Positions 22,000 through 34,620 are shown, counted from the first letter of the stretch. The stretch: 64,000 bases of DNA from Calycina herbarum (GCA_001414485.1 LLEY01000049.1:62001-126000); one strand, 5' to 3'. A program made the numbers and translations. The notes: generated from the letters alone by a model not told the origin.

Positions 22000-24900
22000 G
22001 TACCTACTTAGAAGTTCAGTTACTATAGCTCTAATAATACCCGCTATAGCTAGCTTAAATACTAGTTAAACTAATATTACTATAGTATTAGAAAGTACTA
22101 TTGAAGGAACGCCTGCTAGTATATAACTAGCTAAGGACGACGATAATATTAGTATATCTAACACTCCCGAGCTCTATAAGGTCAAAGTACTTAAATCTAT
22201 TAAAGTTAAGATACTAGATATATATTATAAGAAGCGTAGAGAACTTAACTTATTCCTTCTTTAAATAGATATCTACTTTAACTTTAACTTAGAGAAATTT
22301 AAAAGCGATTATAACTTATAAACTATCTTCGCTATCTCCTATCTTAGAGGGTTAGCGTTAGAATAGGCTTAGCTATATTTAGAGGACTTCTTTAAGAATA
22401 AAAGTAAGAATAGAAAGATAGAATTAACTAAGATTATATTTAAATCTTAAAGAGGCTTTAAGACAACTATATGAAAAGTCTTTAAAGACTTTAACGTAAT
22501 TTAAACCGCTATATAAAAACTTTTAAATCTATACTAAACCGGATTAGTAATAGATTATACTAACGAATTCTAGTATTATAGAAATAAGTTAGAATAGAAT
22601 ACTATTACTCTTATAGAACTTTTCTATAAAAGATTAAGAATATATATTTATAAAGAAATAGCTAAGTAGAATATATAATTCTAAACTATTATAAGTATAA
22701 TAAAAGGAGTTATTTAGTTAGATAACCAACTCTATAAATTTAAGAAAAGTAACTCTAAGTATAGAGAAAAGAACAGAGGGTTAGGAAAGTAGAAGTACTC
22801 TTATACTAATAAATATAGTAAAGAGACAAATACTATGTAAAAGAAAACCTTTCTAAGAAAAGAAGGACTTTCCTAAGAAGAGCGAAATCATCGACGTAAG
22901 TAGAACTTATGTTATAACTATAGCCTCTCTAACTATAGAGTAAATAAGTATAGTAAGAAGAAAGACTTAAAGAGGAAGGGTTGAATCAACACTATAGCTT
23001 ATAAGAAAGTAGTATTACTTAATAAAATTAAACTTATAAACAAGGAACTTAAAACTAGAAGATATAGTACGTAGATTGAAATAGATACTATAAATAATAC
23101 TATAAGCGCTGTATACCTATAGCTAAACAAAGAAGTCAAGTTATAAGTTAGTAAGGTATAAGATACTAATAATAATAGGAATCCACTTCTTAAGAAATAT
23201 TATAATATACGATTAAAAATAGATTATAAATTACCTCTTTAAGTAGAATATAAATTACTACTATTAACAAGTTTATTAAAGTTATTAGAATTAGTATCTA
23301 ACTTATTAGAGATAGATCTACGAATACTTAAGCTAGAATAAGATAAGACATAAGCATTTATTAGAACTTTTAAAAGAGAGAATAGATAGGTATATATAGA
23401 AAACCAGAAACTTAATTTCTAGAGTCTATATTCTACTTAAGGAATTAACTCTACTATCTTAACTATATATAAGATAGTAAGGAATAATCGAGATCGAGTA
23501 ACTATAGTTAGCTCTATTACTAAGAGAGAAACTATTAAGTTTAAAGAGTCGGGACTAGAATAGACTATACTAAATAACTATTTAGAAGAGAGAGATCTTT
23601 AGAAAGTTACTAATTTAAAAGATAATATCGCTAAATAATAATAGTATTACCTAGAGAGATTTAATAAATATAATAGATGTCTAAAGTCAGACATTACTAT
23701 ATACCTATCTAGCTAAGACTATAAGTTAGAAATTAATAAGAAATATTAGGTATTAAGAGTTAAGAAAGGAGTTATAATAGTATTTAAAAGATTAGAAGAT
23801 TAGCAAATGTTTAAGGTTACTAAGGTAGACCCCTAGGCTAACCTAATCTAGGAATTCTATTAACCTATAAAAGGTAAACGTTAGACTATAGAGACATTAT
23901 ATAGTATAACTATTAAATAAGTTTAGTATAAACTACGAGTATTATTAAACTAGTTTATAGAAAAACGTTTTATAAGAACTCTTCCGAAACCTGAGGGAAC
24001 TGTAGAAGATAGTCTAATATATAAAGTAGCTTTTTCTAATAATAAAAAAGTAATATTCTTCCTAAGCTCTTAGAAAGGAGATAATAGTAAGAGAAGATTT
24101 AAGGTTTATTATATTAAACTAGAAGAAAACGCTACTATAAGAGAGTTAAACGCTACTTCTAGTAAGAATTAACTTGTAGTAATAGCGAAGATAAGAGAGA
24201 AGGAACTCTAGGTATTAATTAACTCTAGAGTAATAGGTAATTTCCTTTCTCTAACAGCTTTAAAGAAGCTAAACGTCCTAATCAAAGGTATAAAGCTATA
24301 CTACTTAGGAGTAGTTAACGGAATAGACGTTATATACTAGAATAGAATTATTAATTAGTAAACTATTCTAATAAAGATTACTATTAAAGAACACTACTTA
24401 GATATATAATTTGATATTATTAAAATAGGAAATAAGGAAGTAATACTTAGTATATTATAGATTTAAGAATATAATCTAGATATTAACTAGAAGACTTAGA
24501 AAATAACCTTTAGTTAATATAATTATATAGGTTTATAATTATAACTATAAAGCTAGAACGAGGTTAGCGCTACCTCTTCTAAGACGCTAGAATACCTTGT
24601 CTAAGGTCTTTCACAGATTAGTAAGACAGCTGATAACGAAATACCTATATAGTACAGAGAATTTAAAGCTTTGTTTAAAAACTTAGAAGACTTATAAGCC
24701 TTACTAGAACATTGCTTATAGGATTATAAGATTAAATTAAAAGAGGGTTATTATCTCTTAAAGTAGAAACTATAGTTATATAACTAGAAAAGCCTATAGA
24801 GAATAGAAAGTTATATAAAGGAAGGTATTAAGAAGAGATATATTAGAAGATCTAAGTTACTAATTACCTTAAATATACTTATTATTAAAAAGAAGGACAA

Positions 24901-25391
24901 CCTAGATAAGAGAGTATATATTAATTACCGAGAAGTAAATTACACTATAGTTAAGAACACTTATCCGCTATTACCTAGCTAATACTTATAGAACAAGTTA
25001 GGTAAGGTAGTACGATTTATGAAACTAGATTAATAAAACGCTTATAAACTTATATAAATAAAAGTTAAAGACGAATAGAAGATAGTATTTACCTTATTAT
25101 CAGGCCTTTATAAATATATAGTTATACTATTTAGACTTTATAATATACTAGCTATATATTAGAGATAAAATAATAATATTTTAAGAGATCTTCTAAGAGT
25201 AATAGTAATCTATTACCTAGATAATATCTTAATCTTCTTAGAAAAAGAAGAAGAATATAAGAGATATATTAAGAAAGTTTTATAATAACTTATAAAAGTA
25301 GACTCTTAGTTGAAACTCTTAAAATACGAGTTTAGAGTAACTTAGACACTTTTCCTAGAATAGGTATTTAGCCTAGAGAAAATAGAAATAG
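22000..25391 (+). pseudogene. Gypsy gag-protease-reverse transcriptase, inactivated
   Basis: Stop-riddled coding relic on the plus strand. Near 24.2 kb the protease region is readable as NFLSLTALKKLNVLIKG (family: N-F-I-S-x-x). Around 24.85-25.25 kb reverse transcriptase is readable as KKDNLDKRVYINYREVNYT, then YPLLP, MKLD followed by NAYKLI, and YYLDNILIFLEKEEEYK, where the catalytic Y-L-D-D has become Y-L-D-N. Stops fall where Trp or Gln is expected. Ends at the Copia target duplication AATAG (25387-25391). Confidence 0.85.
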
Positions 25392-25541
25392 TGTCGGCAT
25401 AATAATGAGCGAGTAGCGCTTCACGTGACCTTCTCGCTTAAGGTCTATTTAAGTAGACAGAGCAGCTAACTTTGCTCTGTATATACGAACGATAATATAC
25501 TCTTTTTGCATCATGCTATTGGCTACTAAGTCATACCAACA
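25392..25541 (+). repeat. 5' LTR of the Copia element (150 bp)
   Basis: Near-identical to 31262-31411; intact TG...CA ends. Confidence 0.93.
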
Positions 25542-26097
25542 CTGATTAGTGTCGCGCGCGCAGATCAGAAAAACTGACTATACGTATCGCGGTTCTCGGA
25601 ATCGTAAGCTTACGTACAGTTACGTAGTTGTGCAAAGTAGACTCCTCTTCTCGGAAGAGACTCCTTCTACTGGTTACACCCCCGACAATACTACTACAAA
25701 CTCTTAGACTTGTAGTACAGTTACAACAACCTTACAACCTCTCTAAATTATAACACCCTTATAACCTTACAACCTCTTCGACTTATAATATAACCAATAC
25801 AACCTTGTAACCTCTTCGACTTACAATATAACTAATACAACCTTACAACCTCTTCGACTTACAATACCACCCTACTTGTAAACGCTCTTATAACCGCTCT
25901 TAAACCCTTTAGAACGGCTATTATATAAAGACAATTCACCCGATTTTAATAACTCATAAGCATCAAAAGAGTGACTCATATAAAAACAAAATTACAAAAC
26001 AAGATTACGACGTACTATTTACCTAGTACTAGATAAGATATCATCTACTACTTTAAGCACCGATAACTTTATCGACGCCCTCGACACTATCGACACC

Positions 26098-29000
26098 ATG
26101 GCACAACCACAGTAGGTTGAAGACAAGGAAGCCACGGCTTATATAAGCACAAAGTTAGAGGAATACGATGTTGATGGAATAGACGACGATTATCTATAGG
26201 AGATATATCTTATAGACTTTAACGAATGGCCTAAAGCCAAGTTCGTAAACATAGGAAGAAACACCCTTATCAAGATGCGTAAGCTACTACGCAATAGAGG
26301 CGTATAGGTAGAGACAGATAGACATAAGGCGATTATATCAAAAGCACTCTATAATACGTCTCGAGAACTTGCAAAGCCTAAATAGCCGATCCAGGAATTA
26401 AGAGATCAAGTATACAAATCGTAAACTCAATCACAAGAGATGGCTACGAGATATAAGTATATTAAAGAACACCCTAACCGATTCCCTAAGCTTCTTCTAG
26501 GGTACTAGAACCCTACTACTTCAAACGCCTTTACGAATCCTTCTACTTCGAATACCACTTCAACCGCTTTTATAAGCAATATTCCTATCCCTACAACTCT
26601 ACCAGCAGTAGCTCTTATAACTCCACCGGCAGCTTTTGTAACCTAGAATGCTCTTACAAGCCAACTAGCTATGGGCAACTATCCTAGCAATAGCTAGATA
26701 GGCAACCCTGCCTTCGTACTTAGCAACCTTATGAAGTCATATTCGGACGAACAAAAGTATAGCAGTAAGAGAGACAACTTCAAGCTCAAGTCAAGAATAT
26801 TCAAGGATATATATAATCGTTATAGCGTATCACCTTTAGTATATAACCTTGCTTTCCTGATTATGCTCAAGGGTTAGGCATCAAACTACTTTTATACCAG
26901 TATCTTTAAGGAAGGAACTAATCAGTCGTACAACGATCTTTCTACTGCTATCTAGTTATATTTTAAGGATAAGCTATACTCTAGAGGTCAATCCTCTAAG
27001 TGGAATCGTATTATATTCTTATAAACGAAAGCTAAGCTGGAATATTCGGAAAAGACACCTAGCTAGTGCTTTAAGGAGATGCTATCTAAATTAGAAGAAC
27101 TTCGCTATGGACTTCCTAAGGATATGTAAAGCGATGGACAATTAGCTAATAAGCTACTTATTATATACGAGGAAGTACTAGAATGCCGAAGTACATGCTC
27201 GACCTTACCGTAAAACTCGTTACTTTAAAGCACTATTACCCTTTTAAGAAGCTCTATTTATAATTACGAAGTAAGCTATGTATTAAATGCTAAGACTTTG
27301 ATAATCGATCGTTACTTCTATAAGTATAACAATTCTAGTAACTCTTATAGTAACTCTTATAACCACCACTATAAATCTAGAAAGGATAATAAGTATTATA
27401 TATGTGGAAAGGAAGGCCACCGATCCTGGAATTATACTTAAGAAGAGTAGGATCGTCACTTTACTAAATAGCAAAAGAGTAATAGAGACAGCTTCCGTGG
27501 AAAAGACAGTAGATTTGTTAAAAAGATCTACTGTACTTACATTACTACTATAGAATGTATAGAAGAGGAAGATATATCCGAAACACTTCAAATAATTGTA
27601 ATAGATTATAAAAGTGATTCTAACAGTGAGGTTATCTACTACTTAATTACTTCCGTTAGATATATCGACAATTCGAGCGCCTAGACTCTTATAGCTAGTC
27701 TAATAAACTTGGCATAAGATTATGCTTTTAGCGGATTTATTCTACTACTAATTCTAGACGCTATATCTTATAAGTTTATAGAAGAGGTATTTACGTCTAC
27801 TGCTAAGAAGTATGTACGAGACTACTTCTTTAGAGTTATGATCGATACCAGTATAGGAGGAAAGTCGAGTATAGGATACGATTAATACTTAGTATACGCT
27901 AAACACGTCCAAAATATCCCTATTGACGAAAGCACTAAAGGCCAGATTAGTATATAATTCGGTAAAGGCTACACATCCTCTCTAGGATCGATCACGATTA
28001 GTATACCAATCGGCTATGTAGAATTCCATATTATACATTTAGATATACTATTTATTATGTATATTAACAATATAGACCGTTTATATGTCTTGCTTAATAA
28101 CCTCTAGAACATCCTTGTTTAGGAAGACGGAAAGGGTTAGGAAGTGGAACGTTTTAGAATTATACGACGATTTAGACACCCCTTTCTACTCTAGAATAAG
28201 GCTATATATAACCTCGTACAAGAATCCCCATGTTACTTTACAGATGTTGATATTAGGCGCCTCTATAAGCGCTTTAGTCACCTATCTATACTACGCTTAT
28301 AGCGTATACTCGAGCGTGCTAGTTATGATGTCGAGCAAGGCATTCTATAACATCTTACTAAATACTATAAGTATTGCTAAAAGCACGGAAAGTTACCTAG
28401 TCGATTTAAATTTACACTCTACGACGATATTAAGTTTAATTATAATATAATTATAGATGTCTTCTTTTTAGAAGGGAAACCTATATTATATATTACAGAT
28501 TAAGGAACTTGATATTAGTCCGGAGACTTCCTGCTAGACATGAGTGTAAAGAGTGCCTAGGAAACCTTTTAAAAGTGCTAGATTAACACCTACTTAGGAC
28601 CTCTCGACTATATTACCATAGACGCTAGAAAGAACTTCGTTGTAAAGGAGTTTAAGGGGTACGCAAATTCGATAGGAATTAAGGTCAAAACCGTACTAGT
28701 AGAAGCACACAACTCTATTAGTATAGTAGAACGATACTATAGACTAATTCGCCGTATTTACTTAATTATCCGGGAACAACAACCTAGCCTCGTAAAGGCC
28801 TCCGCCCTCTAAATGGCTTTTAAAGCTATCAACGATACAGTAGGACCTGACGGTTTAGTACCTACTTTACTTGTTTATAGTGCCTACCCCTATATAGCCG
28901 AGAACGATGCCCCTTCGTATACAATTTCCTAGAGATCTAAGACGTATAAGAAGGCTACTAAGGAAGTACGTAAGTTACTTGCTAAGCGACAAGTTAACGA

Positions 29001-31134
29001 TGCTCTTAATACTCGGAACGGTCCCTTACTTAGCGGAATTAAGGAATTACTACTAAACTCTAAAGTGCTCGTCTAACGTGAGTATAAAAAGTACTAGACC
29101 GGCCCCTTTTTATTATAAGGAATCGAAAATGAGGACTATATCGTGTTACTGCTAAGTGGTCCTATAAGATTTAGATCTATAGTAGTAAAGCTATACTTTA
29201 AAGAAGTCTTTAAAGACTCTAGAACAGTACCGGCGGTTGGAGATATTTCTAGAACGACACCGTCGTTTGAGACAACACCACAATCCTAAGGAACTAAGCC
29301 TTAAGAGGAGCCTCGATCCCACCTATAAACTCGATACCAACTTCACCAGTTACAAGTCTAATAACAAGATGACCTTACCGATCCTCTAGAATCGACAATA
29401 GAACTAGTCTAGAAGCGTAGACGAGGAAGACCACGAAAGCACCTAAGACCACCAAATGAGCCTTTCAAGACCTTGTTCTAAGAGATAGATGCTTTTATCG
29501 ATGATACTAAGGACCACGTTACTATCGAGGATATCGAGACTTTCCTTTCGTCTATTAAGGAAGAACACGATATTGAAGTATTTATAGCTACTAATAGTAT
29601 AATATACGTGGAATCACGCTAGAAGGAAGTCAATGGATTAACTAATCGAGGCGTCTTTAAGATCGTTACCTAGGATAACCTACCTCCTGATGCTAGAATC
29701 TTTAGATCACGGTTCGTAGATAACATTAAATTTAAGGGCATAGCACTTACTTTTACAAAGTTAAGACTAGTCATCTAAGTATATAATAATAATAGAAAGT
29801 CCTTAGTCCTTACTCAAGCTCCTACTATCTAAAGAATAAGCCAGAGAATTATCCTTATACTTATAGCAGTATACCCGGGTTTACGAGTTTATATCCAAGA
29901 TATTATATAAGCATATACCTAGTTACTTATAGAACTAAATCGAAAGTTCTTCGTACGCCTACTAAAGAGATATCTATAGTAGGACGATGTGTTCTTTAAA
30001 GTTATTAAGCTATTATATAGTATTCTAGAAGCTAGAAACCACTAGTTCGCAACGTACTATAAACACTATACTATAAAGCTTATAATAGAACAATCTACTT
30101 TCGACCCCTATCTTTTACACACCAAACGATCAGATAGACCTTTTAGAGTAGTAGGACTTTAAACAGATGATACCCTTATACTTGTAAACGATGCTTTTAT
30201 AGCTAAGGAAGAAAGTGCCATTAAGGAAGCCGGATTTATATCAAAGGATAGACAAGAACTTACTATTACCCATCTAATCCAGTTTAATAGAGGGCTAATT
30301 AGTAAGTATACGGATGGCTCATTTACGCTTACCCAGGATTACGCAAAGCACTTGAAATTAGTACAAAAGGTGCTAGCAGAGATATCTAATACCAAAGGCA
30401 CTTCCCGTACAGTATCCACCAAGGATCAATACGTTACTCAGCGTGCTCGTGGAGCATATTTAGCAACAGTATCCCAGCCAGAAGCTGCCTTTGATTTATC
30501 ATATACTGCCCAGACAACCGATCCACAAGAAGACGACATTAGCCTTCTCAATAAACGAATTCAATAGCAAATCGACAATGCTATAAGAGGGCTTAAATAC
30601 GTTAGATTAGATCAAAACTCGCTTAAGCTATATGCTTTTACAGATGGTGCTTTTACAGGCAATAAGGACCTATCCTCACAAATCGGTTACGTTATCACAC
30701 TTATAGACAAGGATGATAATACCAATATTTTACATTAGTCTTCCACTAAGTATAAAAGAGTTACTCGCAGCGTTTTAGCCTCAGAACTGTATACAATAAG
30801 CTCCGGATTCGACGCTGCCGCTTCTGTCAAATCAACCCTAGAAAGCATCTTAGGCTTTAAGGTCCTGCTTATTACATGTACCGATTCGAAGTCTATTTAC
30901 AAATACATGGCCAAACTAGGCACCACCAAGGAGAAGCGCTTAATAATTAACGTCATGTACTTACAAGAAGCATATAAGTTAAGAGAGATCGACGAAATTA
31001 AGTGGATCGATAGCAAGAGTAATCCAGCGGATGCTATAACTAAGAAGGATTGTTACAACACTCTATAAAAGCTAATCGATACTAGTAAGCTAGATATTAA
31101 GCTTATAGAATGGGTGGAACGGAATAAGGGATAA
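26098..31134 (+). pseudogene. Copia gag-pol polyprotein, inactivated
   Basis: Starts at ATG 26098 (MAQPQ, then a stop where Gln is expected). Readable landmarks in order: a zinc-knuckle remnant ICGKEGHRSWNYT near 27.4 kb with its outer cysteines lost; a protease region around RVMIDTSIGGKSS near 27.84 kb; the GAG-pre-integrase HHC-like zone; integrase around DYITIDARKNFVVKEF and AFKAINDTVGPDGLVPTLL at 28.6-28.9 kb; RT from about 29.5 kb; RNase H/end region KLGTTKEKRLIINVMYLQEA and WIDSKSNPADAITKKD near 30.9-31.05 kb; end TAATAA at 31132. Many stops at Trp/Gln positions. Less degraded than the surrounding Gypsy, especially in the last kilobase. Confidence 0.9.
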
Positions 31135-31261
31135 TAAGACCTCTGAATAGGACGCTCTCATTGGTCGAGGACATGGAATGGAGGGCTATGATTGGCTAGA
31201 CGAGATAAGAGATTTTGATGATTTTTAGGCAGTAACTTCCACCGTTTTAAAGAAGTGCCAG

Positions 31262-31411
31262 TATCGGCATAATAATGAGCGAGTAGCGCTTCACGTGACC
31301 TTCTCGCTTAAGGTCTATTTAAGTAGACAGAGCAGCTAACTTTGCTCTGTATGCACGAACGATAATATACTCTTTTTGCATCATGCTATTGGCCACCAAG
31401 TCATACCAACA
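31262..31411 (+). repeat. 3' LTR of the Copia element (150 bp)
   Basis: Begins TATCGG instead of TGTCGG (a G-to-A change at the terminal dinucleotide) and ends CCAACA. Followed by the AATAG target duplication. Confidence 0.93.
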
Positions 31412-33500
31412 AATAGACCTAGTAAAGATCTAAGATATCTTAAACTAGAAGTTACTAGAGAATATAAAAGATATATAGTCTTTTCTTAGATTTATAAACT
31501 TTTATTATTTATTTATATAAGACTATGTAAAAATTACTAAACTAATATTAGGATTAGTTAAGAAAGCTATTAAATTTATTTAGAATAAATAAACTAAAGA
31601 CATGTTTTAGAGGATTAAAGTAAAGTTTATAAAGAAACTTATTTTATACGATTTTAATATAGAAAAACCTAGTATAATTAAAATAGACACTTTAGATATA
31701 GTAGTAGATACGGTTTATTTATAACTAAACAAAAGTAGGAAACTTATACCTATTATATATTATTCTAAAACATTTAACCTAGTATAATAAAACTATAGTA
31801 TCTTCGACAAGGAATTACTTACTATAGTATTAGCTTTAGAATACTAGAGAATCTATTTATAGCTAGTAAAATACTAGGTTATAATTCTATTTAACTATAA
31901 GAACCTTAGGATATTTATAATAACTAAGGAACTTATAACTAGACAGTTAGCTAGATAGGCAGAGATATTAGAAGAGTTTAATATTATTATTTAATATATA
32001 AAAGAAACGTTAAATACTTAGGCTAATACTCTTAGCTAGAAACCTAGATATAAGAGGAATAAAGAGTATAAGAAGATTATAATCTTAAAAAACTCTTAAA
32101 AATAGAGACTTAGTACCTACTATATATAAGATAGTAGTAATAAATAATATCTAGATAGATAAAATTTAGAATATATATAAGAGTTATAACTAGTATATAA
32201 AGGGAAAACTATAGGTTCTTAGCTTATATATAAAAGAATTTATATAAGAATACTACGCTACGCCTACTTATAGATACTAAGGAATTCGTAGAACCCTCTA
32301 AAAGATAAGATAATACTACTATGTTAATTAGTTATCCGCGATAGTTAAGGAAGTAATAGTAGAATATAATACCTATACTAGGAATAAGGCTTCCTACTAT
32401 ACTTCTTATAGATAGATAAACACTACTCTAATACTATAAGTACCTTAGAAATCAGTATCTTAGGATTTTATTATTAAACTACTAAAATCTAAAGATCTAA
32501 TAATAAGAGTTAAGTATAACTTAATCCTAGTTATTATAGAATAACTTATAAAATATATAATTTTAGTACTATATATAGAGTTAAGTATAGTAGAGGAATT
32601 AGTATTCGTATTTCTTAAAGAAGTAGTCTTAAGATATAGACTACTTAAAGAAATACTCTTAGATAGAGATAAACTCTTTACCTTGAAATTTTAAATCGCT
32701 CTTATAGAATAATTAAATATGAAAAGAAAGCTTTCTATAGCTTTTTACTCTTAAATAAATAGAGGAAATAAATAGATAAATTAAGTAGTTAAAACATACT
32801 TTTATTATTATATAAATTACTAGTAAGATAACTAAGTAGAACTACTACCTTTAGCATAGTTTACCTATAATAGTTTAATAATAGAAATAACATTTATTAT
32901 ACTATTCTATACTAACTTTAGATATAAATTATTAATATACTAAGAATTACTATCTACGACTATTAATAATTAGCTTACTTATATTTAGGTCTTAAAAATT
33001 AAGAGGTTATATAAGGAACTTATAAGAGATTTATAGTTTATTACTAAAAGAAACGTATACTACTATAATAAACGACATAGTTAGAAGCTAACGTTAAAAG
33101 AGAGAGATAGAGTCTATCTAGTATAGAAAAATATTAATATAAAAAGACTAAGTAATAAACTAGATTATAAAAAACTTAGACTATTTAAAATTAAATAAGT
33201 TAAAAGACTTTTAAATTATAAATTAGTACTATTAAAGATAATAAACATCTACCTAGTATTCTATATATCCTTACTTGAACTAGTACTACTAAGAGCATTA
33301 CTAGCCCTATTTATAGAAATTCAACTAGTTAATCTAAATACTAAATATAAAGTTAAAAGGATTCTTAACTATAAGATTATTAAAGGTAAGATTAAGTATT
33401 TAATTAAATAGTTAGATTACTTATACTTAGAAAACACTTAAGAACCTAGAAAAAATATTAACTAGTACTTAGAGGAACTTTAGAACTTCTACTATTAAAA
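31412..33500 (+). pseudogene. Gypsy RNase H-integrase-chromodomain part, inactivated
   Basis: Continuation of the Gypsy polyprotein after the Copia insertion: SFLRFINFYYLFI (start of the connection/RNase H region), then NYSIFDKELLTIVLALEY and YKNLRIFITTKELITR (RNase H), an integrase zone at 32.2-33.1 kb, and a C-terminal chromodomain readable as YKVKRILNYKIIKGKIKYLI near 33.35 kb followed by the acidic/aromatic end. The chromodomain places the element among chromoviruses. Stops replace Trp and Gln codons throughout. Confidence 0.85.
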
Positions 33501-33511
33501 CCTAAGGTTGC

Positions 33512-34012
33512 CTATATTAAGTAATTAATAGAGAAAGCCTTAAGGAAGCTAGGGTTAAGACCTAGGTTAAAAGCAGGGTCGGAAGTAGTAGAGGTAGAGT
33601 AGGCAGCTAGCTTAGTAGCCTCCTCTCTTCTTTCCTTCTCTTCTTTTTCTTTTTCCTCCTTCTTCTTAGCCTTATCTAGCTCTTAAAGAGTACTAAGTCC
33701 TTAATAGAGTATTTATTATTCTTGCTTATTAAGAAGACGCTACTATGCTCGAAGACGGAGAACCTTTGACATTGCTTCCTACTAGGCCTGAAAGGCCTTT
33801 TCTTAGGCCTAATAGACCGTCTCTTTCTTAACCCGTAGATAGCGTTTCTACGTGTTAAGAGATTCCTATTTAAAAGTTAAGAGTATTCGATTTTACTTCT
33901 TAATATTATAAGTTTTACTCTTCCTAGTATACTTAGAACATTTCTTACCCCTAGTAATAGATATATATCGATAGCTAGATATAGAAGTAAGATAGCGAGT
34001 ATAAAGAGACAT
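33512..34012 (-). pseudogene. Antisense accessory ORF of the Gypsy element, RIP-inactivated
   Basis: Between the chromodomain and the 3' LTR, on the strand opposite to pol, one frame runs from ATG at 34012 to TAG at 33512: 501 nt, 167 codons. It is interrupted only by stops of the RIP type (no frameshift). The start is MSLYTRYLTSISSYRYISIT, followed by a basic zone, a helical zone (EAMSKVLRLRA), a Lys/Glu-rich coil (KKKEEKEKEEKERREE) and a Ser/Thr-Pro end (YSTSTTSDPAFNLGLNPSFL). Function unknown. It could be an additional retrotransposon protein or a captured gene fragment. Confidence 0.6.
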
Positions 34013-34186
34013 TTTAGATCCTACTTAATCGATATAGAGAGCGTTATTAATACGATTTTGTTTTAGTTTATCTTTTATAAATAGTATTATTAAAAACATT
34101 ATAGTAAGAGAGAGCTACTAGCCTTCTAACAGTATTTCTTAGGTCGTACTTAAGCGTAGGGACACGCTAGGCTAAGAAGGGGATAG

Positions 34187-34602
34187 TATTACGAATCACG
34201 TGTAAGCATATAATAAGTGAAGACTAGGCAGCGCTCTAATAGGTTAAGCACTATCGGAAACTCTTATAGAAGAAGGATCCTTAGACTAGCTAAGCGATCC
34301 GTAGATGTCTTTAGGTAAGAAACATCACGTGACCTAGTCGCCTGTCGACTGAAGCGATTAGGGCGAGCGACTAGAGCGATTAGAACAGGGATTACAGTTC
34401 TATATAAAGACTGGCACGTCTGCTATTAGATAGGAGCTTCGTACTTAACTTTAGTTATTAATCTTATTATCTTATTTAACATCTTTGATATAAGTAACGA
34501 GTTCACTTCTAAGTGAACAACCTGGCGCATCTGTACTTCTTACCTGTATACCAACCTTCGAGACTTAGTCATCTTTGTTTAGTTCGTTTGAGTTTCGTTA
34601 TA
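34187..34602 (+). repeat. 3' LTR of the Gypsy element (416 bp)
   Basis: Partner of 21560-21993. Its outer (right) half keeps CpA/TpG-containing positions that are mutated in the 5' copy. Confidence 0.9.
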
Positions 34603-34607
34603 CGCAC

Positions 34608-34620
34608 TGATAAACCACGT
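34608..34620 (-). repeat. Outer 13 bp of the pogo right terminal inverted repeat
   Basis: TGATAAACCACGT is the exact reverse complement of the left end ACGTGGTTTATCA at 19712-19724, followed by the TA target site at 34621-34622. Confidence 0.88.

Larger units (their letters stand above)
25392..31411 (+). mobile_element. Copia LTR retrotransposon nested in the Gypsy element
   Basis: Two 150-bp LTRs (25392-25541 and 31262-31411) begin TGTCGGCATAATAATGAGCG (TATCGG in the 3' copy) and end CATACCAACA. The 5-bp target duplication AATAG is at 25387-25391 and 31412-31416. The LTRs differ at only about five positions, all transitions. Internal order gag, protease, integrase, RT, RNase H defines Copia. 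Total 6020 bp. It interrupts the Gypsy polyprotein between reverse transcriptase and RNase H. Confidence 0.93.
21560..34602 (+). mobile_element. Gypsy LTR retrotransposon (chromodomain type), RIP-degraded, interrupted by a Copia element
   Basis: LTRs at 21560-21993 and 34187-34602 begin TGTTACGAATC (TATTACGAATC in the 3' copy) and end GTTATA-like. The 5-bp target duplication CGCAC is at 21555-21559 and 34603-34607, inside the right terminal repeat of the pogo element. Internal order is gag, protease, reverse transcriptase, [Copia insertion], RNase H, integrase, chromodomain. A polypurine tract (AAGAAGGGGATAG at 34174-34186) abuts the 3' LTR. Without the 6-kb Copia insertion the element is about 7.0 kb. 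Confidence 0.92.
19712..34620 (-). mobile_element. Pogo/Fot-type DNA transposon (Tc1-mariner superfamily), RIP-degraded, split by a nested Gypsy element
   Basis: The terminal inverted repeat starts ACGTGGTTTATCAGTGCGCC at 19712. The matching right end is cut in two: its inner part is at about 21513-21559 and its outer 13 bp at 34608-34620 (TGATAAACCACGT). TA is present on both sides (19710-19711 and 34621-34622), the target duplication of this superfamily. Without the inserted 13-kb retrotransposon, the element would be about 1.86 kb, normal for Fot1/pogo elements. The transposase reading frame is on the minus strand and carries many stop codons. Confidence 0.9.

Noticed and set aside
19712..34620. 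CRISPR-like or tandem satellite interpretation of the AT-rich block
   Set aside because: The block resolves fully into three nested transposons with target-site duplications; no regular spacer-repeat array is present.
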